DNA of 34,991 bases from Bacteroidota bacterium (GCA_963169635.1 CAUJDL010000063.1:1-34991), one strand, 5' to 3'; shown: positions 26,840 to 34,717, counted from the stretch's first letter. The notes: generated by a model from the letters alone, not told the origin. A program made the numbers and translations.

Positions 26840-26875
26840 AATTAAGGCTAAGTATTGTATTTTAGCCACTTAATT
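26840..26875 (+). repeat. Bulged inverted repeat before the flippase gene
   Basis: GGCTAA (26846-26851) pairs with TTAGCC (26862-26867), and the flanking AATTAA (26840-26845) pairs with TTAATT (26870-26875) across a two-base bulge. It lies 13 bp before the ATG and has no T-run, so it may be a leader structure or operator. Confidence 0.4.
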
Positions 26876-26888
26876 AATTATCCCACAC

Positions 26889-28196
26889 ATGACGTTTGAA
26901 AAATTGTTACAACAAAGTTTGGTTTGGCGTGGGTTATACTTTGTAACACTTTTATTGGTAAATATTGTTTTAAGCAGAAGCTTACAAGCTGATGGTACAG
27001 GATGGATTTATTATCTTACTAACTTTTTTTCTTTTATATTATTAGTGGCAAGTTTAAGTATGGAAAGTGGTTATACTTTTTATGCTTCTGGCAAGGTAAT
27101 TAGTCATCATAAACTTGTTTGGTTTTCTTTAATATGGACAACTATTATTACCACAATAGCAGCAATTGGTGTAGGTATTTATTTTAATACAATTAAAAAT
27201 AACTCAACAAATTTTACTGATAATTATATTTTTTATGCAGCAACTTATATAGCTGGTATTTTACTGATTAATTTTTTTATGGTATTATTTTATGCTCAAA
27301 AAAATTACTTAGTACCCAATATTATTTTAAGTGTTATTAATGTAGTTTTAATAGTTATAATTTTATTAGCCAACAAGCATAGCAATGCTTATAATATTGT
27401 AGTAAATAATTATTTTTTAAGTATTTTATTACAAGGTATTTTATTAGGTATTGCTTTCATTATTATTAATAAATCTTATCTGCATATTGCATTGCCTAAT
27501 AAAAATGAGCTTTCCTTATTATTAAAATATTCATTAATTGCTTTAGCAAGTAATGTTATTTTCTTTTTTGTTTACAGAATAGATTATTGGTTTGTAAGAT
27601 ATAATACAGCTTCTTGTACACCAACAGATTTAGGTAATTATATTCAAGCATCTAAATTGGGACAAATGGTATTAATAGTACCACAAATATTTGCCAGTGT
27701 TATTTTTCCTCAAACAGCTAGTGGTATTTTAAGAGAAAATATTACCAATGCTATATTAATTTTCTTTAGAGTTTTTTTACAAGTAATGGTAGTAGGTATG
27801 TTAATTGTTGGTGCAATAGGTTATTGGTTTTTTCCTGCAGTATTTGGTGCTACATTTAATAATATGACAATGCCTGTTTTATTATTATTACCTGGTATTT
27901 TTTCATTAGCAGTATTATGTTTGTTATCTGCTTATTTTGCAGGAAAAGGAAAAGTAAAAATAAATGTGTATGGTGGTGTATTTGCATTAATTGTAGTAAT
28001 TATTGGCGATATAATTTTTATTCCAATTTGGGGTATTAATGCTGCTGCAGCAGTTAGTACTGTTGGTTATACTGTAAATTTATTATATGCTTTATATCAT
28101 TTCTTTAAAGACTATAAGTTTAAATTAAGTGTATTATATGCTTTTAATAAAGCAGATTGGCAATGGGTAAAAAATATGTTATTTCATAAAACATAA
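26889..28196 (+). CDS. Polysaccharide/oligosaccharide flippase (MATE/MOP superfamily)
   Basis: This 435-residue membrane protein has about twelve to fourteen hydrophobic helices and almost no long soluble loops. It starts with FEKLLQQSLVWRGLYFVTLLLVNIVLSRSL, the usual beginning of Wzx/RfbX-type polysaccharide biosynthesis proteins. IDYWFVRYNT near 228-237 and LSAYFAGKGKVKINVYGG near 346-363 also fit this group. Such proteins flip lipid-linked sugars across the cytoplasmic membrane. A glycosyltransferase gene begins 2 bp after its stop, so both belong to one small surface-glycan unit. No polymerase is next to them. Confidence 0.87.
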   Translation: MTFEKLLQQSLVWRGLYFVTLLLVNIVLSRSLQADGTGWIYYLTNFFSFILLVASLSMESGYTFYASGKVISHHKLVWFSLIWTTIITTIAAIGVGIYFNTIKNNSTNFTDNYIFYAATYIAGILLINFFMVLFYAQKNYLVPNIILSVINVVLIVIILLANKHSNAYNIVVNNYFLSILLQGILLGIAFIIINKSYLHIALPNKNELSLLLKYSLIALASNVIFFFVYRIDYWFVRYNTASCTPTDLGNYIQASKLGQMVLIVPQIFASVIFPQTASGILRENITNAILIFFRVFLQVMVVGMLIVGAIGYWFFPAVFGATFNNMTMPVLLLLPGIFSLAVLCLLSAYFAGKGKVKINVYGGVFALIVVIIGDIIFIPIWGINAAAAVSTVGYTVNLLYALYHFFKDYKFKLSVLYAFNKADWQWVKNMLFHKT

Positions 28197-28198
28197 GT

Positions 28199-29359
28199 AT
28201 GAAAATTCTTTGGCTTACAAGTTGGTATCCTAATAAATATGAACCTGTTAATGGCGATTTTATTCAACGCCATGCAAATGCTGTGGCTGCATTTATGCCA
28301 ATTAATTTAATACATATTGTACAACTTGGTAAAGATGTTTTAGTAGAAAATGAAATTACTACGCAAAAAAATAATCAGCTAACAGAACAAATAGTTTATT
28401 TTAAATTTAAAAAATGGGGGTTCAGTTTTATTGATAAAATAAGGTATAACCTACAATACAAACACATTGCACTAACTATTATAAAAAATTATATAAAACA
28501 AAATGGCCAGCCAGATTTAATACATGTACATGTACCAATGAAAGCAGGCTGGATTGCTTTACAAATAAAAAAACTATACAACATACCTTATATAGTTTCT
28601 GAGCAAGCATCTTATTACGATGATAAAGCTCCTGATAATTTTAAAAACAGAAGTTTATTTTTTAAAAAGAATACACAACTCATTTGTAAAAATGCAGCTG
28701 CAATAACCAATGTATCTTCTGTTATTGCCAAAAAAATGGAACAACTTTTAGCTGTAAAAAATATTTATACAGTACATAATATTGCAGATACTCATTATTT
28801 TTTTTATAAACCAAATGTAGAGCAACAAGTTTTTACTTGGGTACATGTATCTACTTTAAGTGAGCAAAAAAATGTAACAGGAATTATTAAAGCCTTTCAT
28901 CAATTAATTAATCAAAAACAACAAGCTTGTAGATTAATACTTGTAGGTACACATGTACAATTACACAAACCATTAGTAGATAGTTTGCAATTAAATAATC
29001 ATATTAATTTTATAGGAGAAGTACCACATAATAAAGTAGCTAATTATTTACAACAAGCTAATGCTTTTGTACTTTTTAGTAATCACGAAAACTTTCCTTG
29101 TGTATTAGTAGAAGCTTTATGTTGTGGATTACCTGTAGTAAGTTCTGTTGTTGGTGGTGTTGCAGATGCTATTACAAAAGAAAATGGTATGCTTGTAAAT
29201 GCAGAAGATGAAGAAGCATTAACCAATGCCATGATGAATGTAATGACTGAATATAAAAATTATGATAGAGCTGCCATTGCTGCAAATGCAAAAAGGCTTT
29301 ATGATAATGAAGTAATTGCTCAGCAGTTTATTGATTTATACGAAAATGTTTTGAAATAA
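28199..29359 (+). CDS. Family 4 glycosyltransferase (GT-B fold)
   Basis: This 386-residue protein has the GT-B two-domain layout. The N-terminal domain starts WLTSWYPNKYEPVNGDFIQRHA, includes LIHVHVPMKAGWIA near 108-121 and continues to about residue 190. The C-terminal donor-binding domain shows HVSTLSEQKNVTGIIKAF near 217-234, FIGEVPHNKV near 271-280, and the NHENFPCVLVEALCCGLPVV region near 298-317, where the family EX7E motif lies. It would add a sugar from a nucleotide donor to a lipid-linked or surface glycan in the cytoplasm. It is translated together with the flippase upstream. Confidence 0.9.
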   Translation: MKILWLTSWYPNKYEPVNGDFIQRHANAVAAFMPINLIHIVQLGKDVLVENEITTQKNNQLTEQIVYFKFKKWGFSFIDKIRYNLQYKHIALTIIKNYIKQNGQPDLIHVHVPMKAGWIALQIKKLYNIPYIVSEQASYYDDKAPDNFKNRSLFFKKNTQLICKNAAAITNVSSVIAKKMEQLLAVKNIYTVHNIADTHYFFYKPNVEQQVFTWVHVSTLSEQKNVTGIIKAFHQLINQKQQACRLILVGTHVQLHKPLVDSLQLNNHINFIGEVPHNKVANYLQQANAFVLFSNHENFPCVLVEALCCGLPVVSSVVGGVADAITKENGMLVNAEDEEALTNAMMNVMTEYKNYDRAAIAANAKRLYDNEVIAQQFIDLYENVLK

Positions 29360-29377
29360 AATTTATTGTAACAATGA

Positions 29378-29644
29378 TTAAATTATACCAACAGCAAGCT
29401 CTAGCCAAATAAGCAAAAACAATAAAAAAGCTATACCTATATAAATAAACTTTAAAAGATTAGAATTAACTCTTTTTATTATAAATTCTATTATTAATCC
29501 TGTTAAAAATAAAAGTAAACCCATTAATATAAAATCTTCACTTCCCCATTTTACTTCATTAGTAAACTGCATTGCAATAAGTGGAATTAATAAAATTAGT
29601 ACCATAATAAAAGCTATTATGAAAATATTTTTGTATTTCATCAA
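29378..29644 (-). CDS. Small membrane protein of unknown function (88 aa)
   Basis: I do not recognise this protein. Almost all of it is hydrophobic and it forms three likely membrane helices (about residues 5-27, 35-58 and 63-87) with a short KWGSED loop and an IKRVNSN loop between. It begins 15 bp after the 61-residue membrane protein on the same strand, so the two are probably a pair. The coding pattern (no rare-residue runs, hydrophobic periodicity) supports a real gene, but there is no functional clue. Confidence 0.6.
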   Translation of the reverse strand: MMKYKNIFIIAFIMVLILLIPLIAMQFTNEVKWGSEDFILMGLLLFLTGLIIEFIIKRVNSNLLKFIYIGIAFLLFLLIWLELAVGII

Positions 29645-29659
29645 TAGAAATTTTTAAAA

Positions 29660-29845
29660 TTATTCTTTCACTTTTTTATCACTAAAATAATAAATTAAAC
29701 CACCCACTGAAATCATTAAAATTGGTACAGCACCTGGTTCGTCTTCTATTACTACCATATAAATCAATAAAACTAATCCTGTAATTAAGAAAAAAATTGA
29801 AATAAACTTTAATAGCTTTATTCTTTGTTTAAATTTATTTTTCAT
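29660..29845 (-). CDS. Small membrane protein of unknown function (61 aa)
   Basis: I do not recognise this protein. A basic start (residues 1-12, six K/R) is followed by two membrane helices (about 13-32 and 38-55) joined by an acidic VIEDEPG loop, and a charged K-K-V-K-E tail. It lies 48 bp after the HMG-CoA-lyase-like gene and 15 bp before the 88-residue membrane protein on the same strand. Confidence 0.55.
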   Translation of the reverse strand: MKNKFKQRIKLLKFISIFFLITGLVLLIYMVVIEDEPGAVPILMISVGGLIYYFSDKKVKE

Positions 29846-29893
29846 TTAATAAAAATTAAATAAACCTAATAAAATAAAATCTTTTTCTACAAG

Positions 29894-30784
29894 TTACACA
29901 AAAATTTCCTGAGCTATTTGTAAGCTATTGTATAAAGCATTTTTATTTAATCCATTTAATAATCCTTTTTGTTCTAAGAAAGGAATCATTAACTCTGTAC
30001 TCATATTACCCACTAAATCATCTTGAGCCATAGGGCAACCTCCTATACCTTTTAAAGCACCATCAAATCTTGTACAACCTGCTTGAATTGCTGCATTTAA
30101 TTTATCAGCAAAATTTGTAGGAGAGGAGTGTAAGTGAACACCAAAAGTTACTTGTGGATATTTAGGAATTAAAGTATTTAATGCAAAAGAAATTTGCGAA
30201 GGAGTAGCAACACCAACAGTATCTGCCAATGAAATTATTTTAATATTTCTTTTCACCATTTCATCTGCCCAATGCAATAAAATATTTTCGCTATACACTT
30301 CGCCATAAGGATTACCAAATCCCATACTTAAATAAATTACTAACTCTTTATTTTTTTGCATACATAATTCTTGAATATCATCTATGCGTTCTAAACTTTC
30401 TTTTAAAGTACTATTGGTATTGCGTTGTTGAAAAATAGCAGAAATAGAAAATGGAAATCCTAAATAATTTATTTCATCATAAACTACTGCTTCATCTGCA
30501 CCTCTATAATTAGCAACAATGGCTAATAATTTTGTTGTTTGATTGGTAAGTTGTAAACCTTTAATTACCTCTTTTGTATCTTGCATTTGAGGTATTGCTT
30601 TAGGCGATACAAAACTGCCAAAATCTATGGTATGAAAACCAACTTTTAAAAGCTCATTGAGATAACGAATTTTATCTTCGGTTTTTATAAAATGTTTCCA
30701 GCCTTGCATTGCATCTCTTGGACATTCTACCAATGCAATATTTTCTTTATTCATCAAAGATGAATTAGTTTGTATAGTACTCAT
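29894..30784 (-). CDS. Hydroxymethylglutaryl-CoA lyase family protein
   Basis: This 296-residue TIM-barrel enzyme belongs to the HMGL-like/DRE-TIM group that cleaves or condenses acyl-CoA and 2-keto acids. The catalytic set of HMG-CoA lyase is present: Arg23-Asp24 in PRDAMQG, His217 and His219 (GVHLHSS), the mobile-loop Cys250 in GIGGCPMAQ, and Asn260. LADTVGVATPSQI at 187-199 also fits. It would split HMG-CoA into acetoacetate and acetyl-CoA in leucine breakdown, though the motifs differ from the common PRDGLQN and HCHDTYG. I place the start at the ATG at 30784, giving MSTIQ. A longer frame from a GTG at 30868 would run through the upstream terminator and promoter and is unlikely. Confidence 0.85.
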   Translation of the reverse strand: MSTIQTNSSLMNKENIALVECPRDAMQGWKHFIKTEDKIRYLNELLKVGFHTIDFGSFVSPKAIPQMQDTKEVIKGLQLTNQTTKLLAIVANYRGADEAVVYDEINYLGFPFSISAIFQQRNTNSTLKESLERIDDIQELCMQKNKELVIYLSMGFGNPYGEVYSENILLHWADEMVKRNIKIISLADTVGVATPSQISFALNTLIPKYPQVTFGVHLHSSPTNFADKLNAAIQAGCTRFDGALKGIGGCPMAQDDLVGNMSTELMIPFLEQKGLLNGLNKNALYNSLQIAQEIFV

Positions 30785-30815
30785 GTTTTTTCTATATGGC
30801 AATAAAAAATCTTTA

Positions 30816-30823
30816 CAAAAATA
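30816..30823 (-). promoter_or_regulatory. Putative -7 promoter element of the HMG-CoA-lyase-like gene
   Basis: The minus strand reads TATTTTTG, a perfect TAnnTTTG match 31 bp before the ATG at 30784. A TTTG 25 bp further upstream (plus CAAA at 30849-30852) is somewhat too far for a standard -33 element. Confidence 0.5.
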
Positions 30824-30853
30824 AGCTTTAAAATTTGTTATGCTATTACAAAT

Positions 30854-30889
30854 AAAAACAACCAACACTTATTTAAAATGCTGGTTGTT
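30854..30889 (-). terminator. Rho-independent terminator of the carboxylate-amine ligase gene
   Basis: The 11-base arms at 30857-30867 and 30879-30889 pair with a single mismatch around an 11-base loop. On the minus strand they are followed by a T-rich tail (GTTTTTATTT). It starts 23 bp after the stop of the ligase gene and separates it from the next minus-strand gene. Confidence 0.8.
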
Positions 30890-30911
30890 AAAAAATATTA
30901 GTATCATAATT

Positions 30912-32027
30912 TTAAAAGTGTGCTTCTAAAAACTGATCATGAATATAATCTGTAACACTTACTAAACTATTGGTTTTTTCATACACTGCTAATTGTCTGT
31001 CAGCACCTGTACCAACTTCTAACATTTTGCTGATATAGCTTATAAAAGGACGACTACCTAAACCATCTACTACATCATCTACAAAATCTAATAACTCATA
31101 AATTAATAAACGAGTTTTTACTTCAGACTCTTTACCAAAATCTATTAATGAGCCATCAATTCCATAACGACTTGCTCTCCATTTATTTTCATTCAGCAAT
31201 GCTCTTTGATACATAATGAAGTTTAAATTTTGAGAACGCAGCTTATACAATTTAGCACAAATTGCTTGAAATAATGCAGCAATAGCAGCAGTTTCTATAG
31301 CTGTTAATGGCACATCGCAAATTCTAAATTCTACTGTATTAAAAAATGGATGTACTCTTAAATCCCACCAAATTTTTTTGGCATTATCTATACAATTTGT
31401 TTTAATTAATAGGTTTACATAATTATCATAAGCTTCTATACTTTCAAATCTATCAGGAATACCTGTACGAGGAAACTTATCAAAAACTTTTGTTCTAAAA
31501 GATTTGTAACCTGTTTTTCTTCCTTCCCAAAAAGGAGAGTTTGTACTAAGTGCATATACATGTGGTAAAAAATAACGTGCACTATTAGCAATATGTATAG
31601 CCATTCTTCTATCTTCCATACCTACATGTACATGCAAGCCAAAAATTAAATTACTTCTGGCAGCTTCTTGTAATTCGTTTACAATTTCGTTATAACGTAC
31701 ATGATCGGTAATTAACTGATTCTCCCATAAGCTAAAAGGATGTGTACCACTTGCACCAACCCATAAACCTAAATCTCCAGCAATTTTGCTGATAGTATTT
31801 CTTAAAACAGAAACATCTTTATAAGCTTCTTCTACATTAGCACAAATATCTGTACCAACTTCTACAACAGCTTGGTGCATTTCGGCTTTAACCTTATCCA
31901 TAATAAGTTTTTGCCCTTCTTGCACAATTTTTTGTTCATGACTTTTTAATTCTCGTGTAGTAGGGTCTATAACCATATATTCTTCTTCTACACCTAAAGT
32001 AAAATGACGATAATCCATACTTGCCAT
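30912..32027 (-). CDS. Carboxylate-amine ligase, GCS2 (YbdK-like) family
   Basis: This 371-residue protein belongs to the glutamate-cysteine ligase 2 superfamily. These enzymes join a carboxylate, often the gamma-carboxyl of glutamate, to an amine using ATP through an acyl-phosphate. Visible marks are the glutamine-synthetase-like metal-binding LGVEEEYMVID at 11-21, GASGTHPF at 91-98, GLHVHVGMED at 130-139, and EFRICDVPLTAIETAA at 233-248. The length (about 370) is typical of YbdK-like proteins. It is 31 bp downstream of an ATP-grasp gene and divergent from an esterase, which suggests a small peptide or amide pathway rather than glutathione synthesis. It ends in its own terminator. Confidence 0.9.
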   Translation of the reverse strand: MASMDYRHFTLGVEEEYMVIDPTTRELKSHEQKIVQEGQKLIMDKVKAEMHQAVVEVGTDICANVEEAYKDVSVLRNTISKIAGDLGLWVGASGTHPFSLWENQLITDHVRYNEIVNELQEAARSNLIFGLHVHVGMEDRRMAIHIANSARYFLPHVYALSTNSPFWEGRKTGYKSFRTKVFDKFPRTGIPDRFESIEAYDNYVNLLIKTNCIDNAKKIWWDLRVHPFFNTVEFRICDVPLTAIETAAIAALFQAICAKLYKLRSQNLNFIMYQRALLNENKWRASRYGIDGSLIDFGKESEVKTRLLIYELLDFVDDVVDGLGSRPFISYISKMLEVGTGADRQLAVYEKTNSLVSVTDYIHDQFLEAHF

Positions 32028-32058
32028 AGTAATAATTTGTTTTAGTGTTGATGACTAT

Positions 32059-33012
32059 TTAAAATAAAGTTTTTTTAGCAGCACTATGTTGTATGTATTT
32101 TCCCCAAGTAAGATTATCTTTTCCCGGTTCAAAAGCTTGTGCTTTTTCTATTGCATAATTAGCAGAAGTTTCTACTACCCAAGCAAAATTTTCTTCACCA
32201 ACACTATTTTTATCTGCATCTGGTGCAGGATTACAAAAATCAATTGCATAAGGTACACCATCTCTTACAGCAAGTTCTACAGTATTAAAATCGTAGCCTA
32301 AATATGCATTAATTCTTAAAACAATTTCTTCCATTAATTGTAATCTTTCTGGCGTAGGAGAGAAGTTAGCTACATAACGTAAATGATGTGGATTGCGTGG
32401 TTCGTAAGGCATTATTCTTACATACTTACCACCAATACAATAACAACGATAATATTCTTCAAAAATAATTTCTTCTTGTAGCAACATTACTAATTGTTCT
32501 GTTTCGGCATGCTTTTCAAAAAAATCTTCCATGCTTTCTAATTTATAAACACTTTTCCATCCACCACCAGCAAAAGGTTTCATGTATGCAGGAAAGCCTG
32601 TGTATTTAAAAATACCTTCCCAATCTAGTGGATAAGCAAGGTTGCTAAAAGATTCTGCAGAAGTATCGTCTGGTAATTCTCTTGATGGAAGTATTACTGT
32701 TTTAGGTACAGGTACATTAATTTTTGTTGCTAAACAATTATTAAAAAACTTTTCATCTGCACTCCACCAAAAAGGATTATTAATAACAGCAGTACCACAT
32801 AATGCTGCATTTTTTAAATAAGCTCTATAAAAAGGAACATCCTGACTTATTCTATCTATTATTACTGCATAATCTGATGGTTCGCCTTGGATCACTTTAT
32901 CAATTCTTACAGGCTCTGCAACAATGCCAGGAATATTTTTGCTATTAATTCTTTGAACTAATGCTTCAGGAAAACTTCTTTCTTTTCCGTGTAGAATACC
33001 AATTTTTCTCAT
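32059..33012 (-). CDS. ATP-grasp ligase of unknown substrate
   Basis: This 317-residue protein has an N-terminal pre-ATP-grasp Rossmann-like part (about 1-85) and then the ATP-grasp fold. The nucleotide-binding segment FPAYMKPFAGGGWKSVY lies at 140-156. The hinge strand with LLQEEIIFEEYYR is near 177-189, and the metal-binding NTVELAVRDGV...DFCNPAP block at 243-264 holds Glu246, Asp258 and Asn261. It resembles RimK or D-Ala-D-Ala ligase-like enzymes that form peptide bonds. The partner substrate is unknown. The GCS2-type ligase gene begins 31 bp downstream on the same strand, and both diverge from an esterase gene across a 156-bp region with two palindromes. Confidence 0.88.
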   Translation of the reverse strand: MRKIGILHGKERSFPEALVQRINSKNIPGIVAEPVRIDKVIQGEPSDYAVIIDRISQDVPFYRAYLKNAALCGTAVINNPFWWSADEKFFNNCLATKINVPVPKTVILPSRELPDDTSAESFSNLAYPLDWEGIFKYTGFPAYMKPFAGGGWKSVYKLESMEDFFEKHAETEQLVMLLQEEIIFEEYYRCYCIGGKYVRIMPYEPRNPHHLRYVANFSPTPERLQLMEEIVLRINAYLGYDFNTVELAVRDGVPYAIDFCNPAPDADKNSVGEENFAWVVETSANYAIEKAQAFEPGKDNLTWGKYIQHSAAKKTLF

Positions 33013-33062
33013 AAATAATTAATTTGAAAGGTGTAAAATTTTTTTACTTAAAAAGTATTTGA

Positions 33063-33076
33063 TGTTTTTAAAAACA
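33063..33076. promoter_or_regulatory. 14-bp palindrome in the divergent ligase/esterase region
   Basis: TGTTTTTAAAAACA is a perfect palindrome about 50 bp before the ATP-grasp start and 92 bp before the esterase start. It may be an operator, but it is A/T-rich and could occur by chance. Confidence 0.35.
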
Positions 33077-33093
33077 GTGTCAATATATAGCAA

Positions 33094-33107
33094 GTTATTT
33101 GAATAAC
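33094..33107. promoter_or_regulatory. Second dyad in the divergent ligase/esterase region
   Basis: GTTATT and AATAAC (33094-33099 and 33102-33107) form a 6-2-6 dyad. It lies between both divergent promoters. Confidence 0.35.
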
Positions 33108-33154
33108 CATTTTTTTTGTGAAAAAACTTTAAATAAATTTTTATTTGTTTCTCT

Positions 33155-33162
33155 TATTTTTG
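33155..33162 (+). promoter_or_regulatory. Putative -7 promoter element of the esterase gene
   Basis: TATTTTTG is a perfect TAnnTTTG match ending 6 bp before the ATG at 33169. It supports that start over a TTG at 33145. A TTTG at 33144-33147 is too close to serve as the -33 element. Confidence 0.5.
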
Positions 33163-33168
33163 ACAGAT

Positions 33169-34002
33169 ATGCCTCAAGAAAAAACTATTGCTTTAGAGAC
33201 TATTCTTATAGAAAAAATTACCATTACTTCTGTTTATTTAGATAGAGATGTAATGATAGATGCTTACTTACCTACTAATGTATCAAAACCAGAAGAGTTA
33301 AGCTTACTATTAATTAATGATGGACAAGATTTGGTAAAAATGAATTTTGAAGAATTATTAGAAGAGTTGAATATTAAAAAAGCTATAGAACCATTATTTT
33401 GTTTAGGCATTCATTGTGGCGAAGAAAGAAAAAGAGAATATGGCATTGCTTATAGTGCAGATTATAAAGGACGTGGCGATAAAGCAGGTCTTTATAATAA
33501 ATTTATTTTTGATGAGCTATTGCCTTTTATTAGAAAAAAATATCAAATTCCTTCATTTAAAGAAAAAGCTTTTGCTGGTTTTTCTTTAGGTGCATTAACT
33601 GCATTAGATATTGTTTGGAATCATGCAAGTGAATTTACAAAAGCTGGTGTTTTTAGTGGTAGTTTATGGTGGAGAAGAAAAAGTTATGACGAAGGTTATG
33701 ATGATGAAACTGATAGACTAATGCACTTACAAATAAGAACAGGAATTTTTTATCCTTGGCTTAAATTTTTTATTCAATGTGGTGCACTTGATGAAAGTGA
33801 AGACAGAAATAAAAATGGTATTATAGATAGTATAGATGATGCTTTAGACTTTATAATTGAATTAAAAGCTAAAGGCTATACTAATGAACATATAAAATAC
33901 ATGTTAATTACAGATGGCAAACATGATATTGCTACTTGGTTAAAAGCTTTTCCTGCTTTTTTACAATGGGGTTGGGGAACAAAGAAATTAAATAAACCTT
34001 AG
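33169..34002 (+). CDS. Alpha/beta-hydrolase, esterase D/feruloyl-esterase-like family
   Basis: This 277-residue protein is a cytoplasmic-looking esterase with no signal peptide. The nucleophile elbow GFSLGA places Ser139. Asp208 (CGALDE) and His252 (DGKHD) complete a likely triad. Between them lies an EF-hand-like loop, DRNKNGIIDSIDD (212-224), with D, N, N, G, I and D at the canonical positions, so calcium may stabilise the active-site region. I start at the ATG at 33169. A longer frame from TTG at 33145 would include the -7 promoter element. It diverges from the ATP-grasp and GCS2-type ligases, and an enzyme that hydrolyses or transfers the product of those ligases is a reasonable guess. 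Confidence 0.85.
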   Translation: MPQEKTIALETILIEKITITSVYLDRDVMIDAYLPTNVSKPEELSLLLINDGQDLVKMNFEELLEELNIKKAIEPLFCLGIHCGEERKREYGIAYSADYKGRGDKAGLYNKFIFDELLPFIRKKYQIPSFKEKAFAGFSLGALTALDIVWNHASEFTKAGVFSGSLWWRRKSYDEGYDDETDRLMHLQIRTGIFYPWLKFFIQCGALDESEDRNKNGIIDSIDDALDFIIELKAKGYTNEHIKYMLITDGKHDIATWLKAFPAFLQWGWGTKKLNKP

Positions 34003-34013
34003 CAGATAAATTA

Positions 34014-34586
34014 TTAACAAGCTACATGTTTTACTTCATTATTATTACCAAGTAATAAGTTTCTTAAAATTGCTTTTGCACGACTAAATTGAGATTTACT
34101 AGTACTTTCTGTAATACCTAATAAATTAGCTATTTCTTTATGAGTGTAACCCTCTACAGCATACATGTTAAAAACTGTTTTATAACCATCGCTTAAGTTA
34201 GCAGTAATTTTATGTAAATCTTTTTCAAATAAATTATCTAAAGCATTTGCATGATTATCTTTTACAGAGTTTTCTATTGTATCAGAAATATCGTTAGTAG
34301 TATTTTTTGTTTTACGAATATGTTCAATAGCTGTATTCACAAATATTTTACGTACCCATCCTTCAAACGAACCTTCTCCACGATACTTATCTAAATTTCT
34401 AAATAATTTTACAAAACCATCTTGTAATACATCTTCAGCATCTGCTTGATTTTTAGTATAACGTAAGCAAACTACAAACATTTTAGATGCATAAGTATCA
34501 TACAATTCTTTTTGGCTTTTTCTGCATCCTGCAATACATTGCTGAATACTGAATTGGCTATTAATATTTATTGTTTGTGGTATCAT
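34014..34586 (-). CDS. RNA polymerase sigma-70 factor, ECF-like
   Basis: This 190-residue sigma factor has region 2 at about 27-93, including AEDVLQDGFVKLFRNLDKYRG and the -10 recognition helix with GWVRKIFVNTAIEHIRK. A variable acidic linker covers 95-125. Region 4 lies at about 128-178, with the helix-turn-helix YTHKEIANLLGITESTSKSQFSRAKAILRNLL. There is no region 1 or 3, so it is ECF type. No anti-sigma factor gene lies directly downstream, as the next gene is a convergent esterase 11 bp away. A short hairpin dyad (34659-34673) lies upstream. The regulon is unknown. Confidence 0.93.
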   Translation of the reverse strand: MIPQTININSQFSIQQCIAGCRKSQKELYDTYASKMFVVCLRYTKNQADAEDVLQDGFVKLFRNLDKYRGEGSFEGWVRKIFVNTAIEHIRKTKNTTNDISDTIENSVKDNHANALDNLFEKDLHKITANLSDGYKTVFNMYAVEGYTHKEIANLLGITESTSKSQFSRAKAILRNLLLGNNNEVKHVAC

Positions 34587-34658
34587 GGCTAAAAAGTTTT
34601 ATGCCATAATACAATCTACTTCAATGCCAAAGAGATAATAAATTGAAATTGAATTACT

Positions 34659-34673
34659 TACAAAGTTTTTGTA
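34659..34673. repeat. Short dyad upstream of the sigma factor gene
   Basis: TACAAA and TTTGTA are separated by GTT, giving a perfect 6-3-6 dyad about 73 bp before the sigma-factor start. It could be an operator. It has no T-run on either side. Confidence 0.3.
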
Positions 34674-34692
34674 GGCTAAATATATCTATTTA

Positions 34693-34717
34693 TAGGAAAA
34701 TAAATCCCATAATGGGA
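34693..34717 (-). terminator. Possible terminator of the epimerase gene
   Basis: The arms 34705-34709 and 34713-34717 (TCCCA/TGGGA) pair around a three-base loop. On the minus strand a T-rich tract (ATTTATTTTCC) follows. The stem is short, so the call is tentative. It begins 7 bp after the stop of the gene upstream on that strand. Confidence 0.45.

Noticed and set aside
30785..30868. N-terminal extension of the HMG-CoA-lyase-like protein from a GTG at 30868
   Set aside because: It would be translated through the terminator of the upstream gene and the -7 promoter element, and the family does not carry such an extension.
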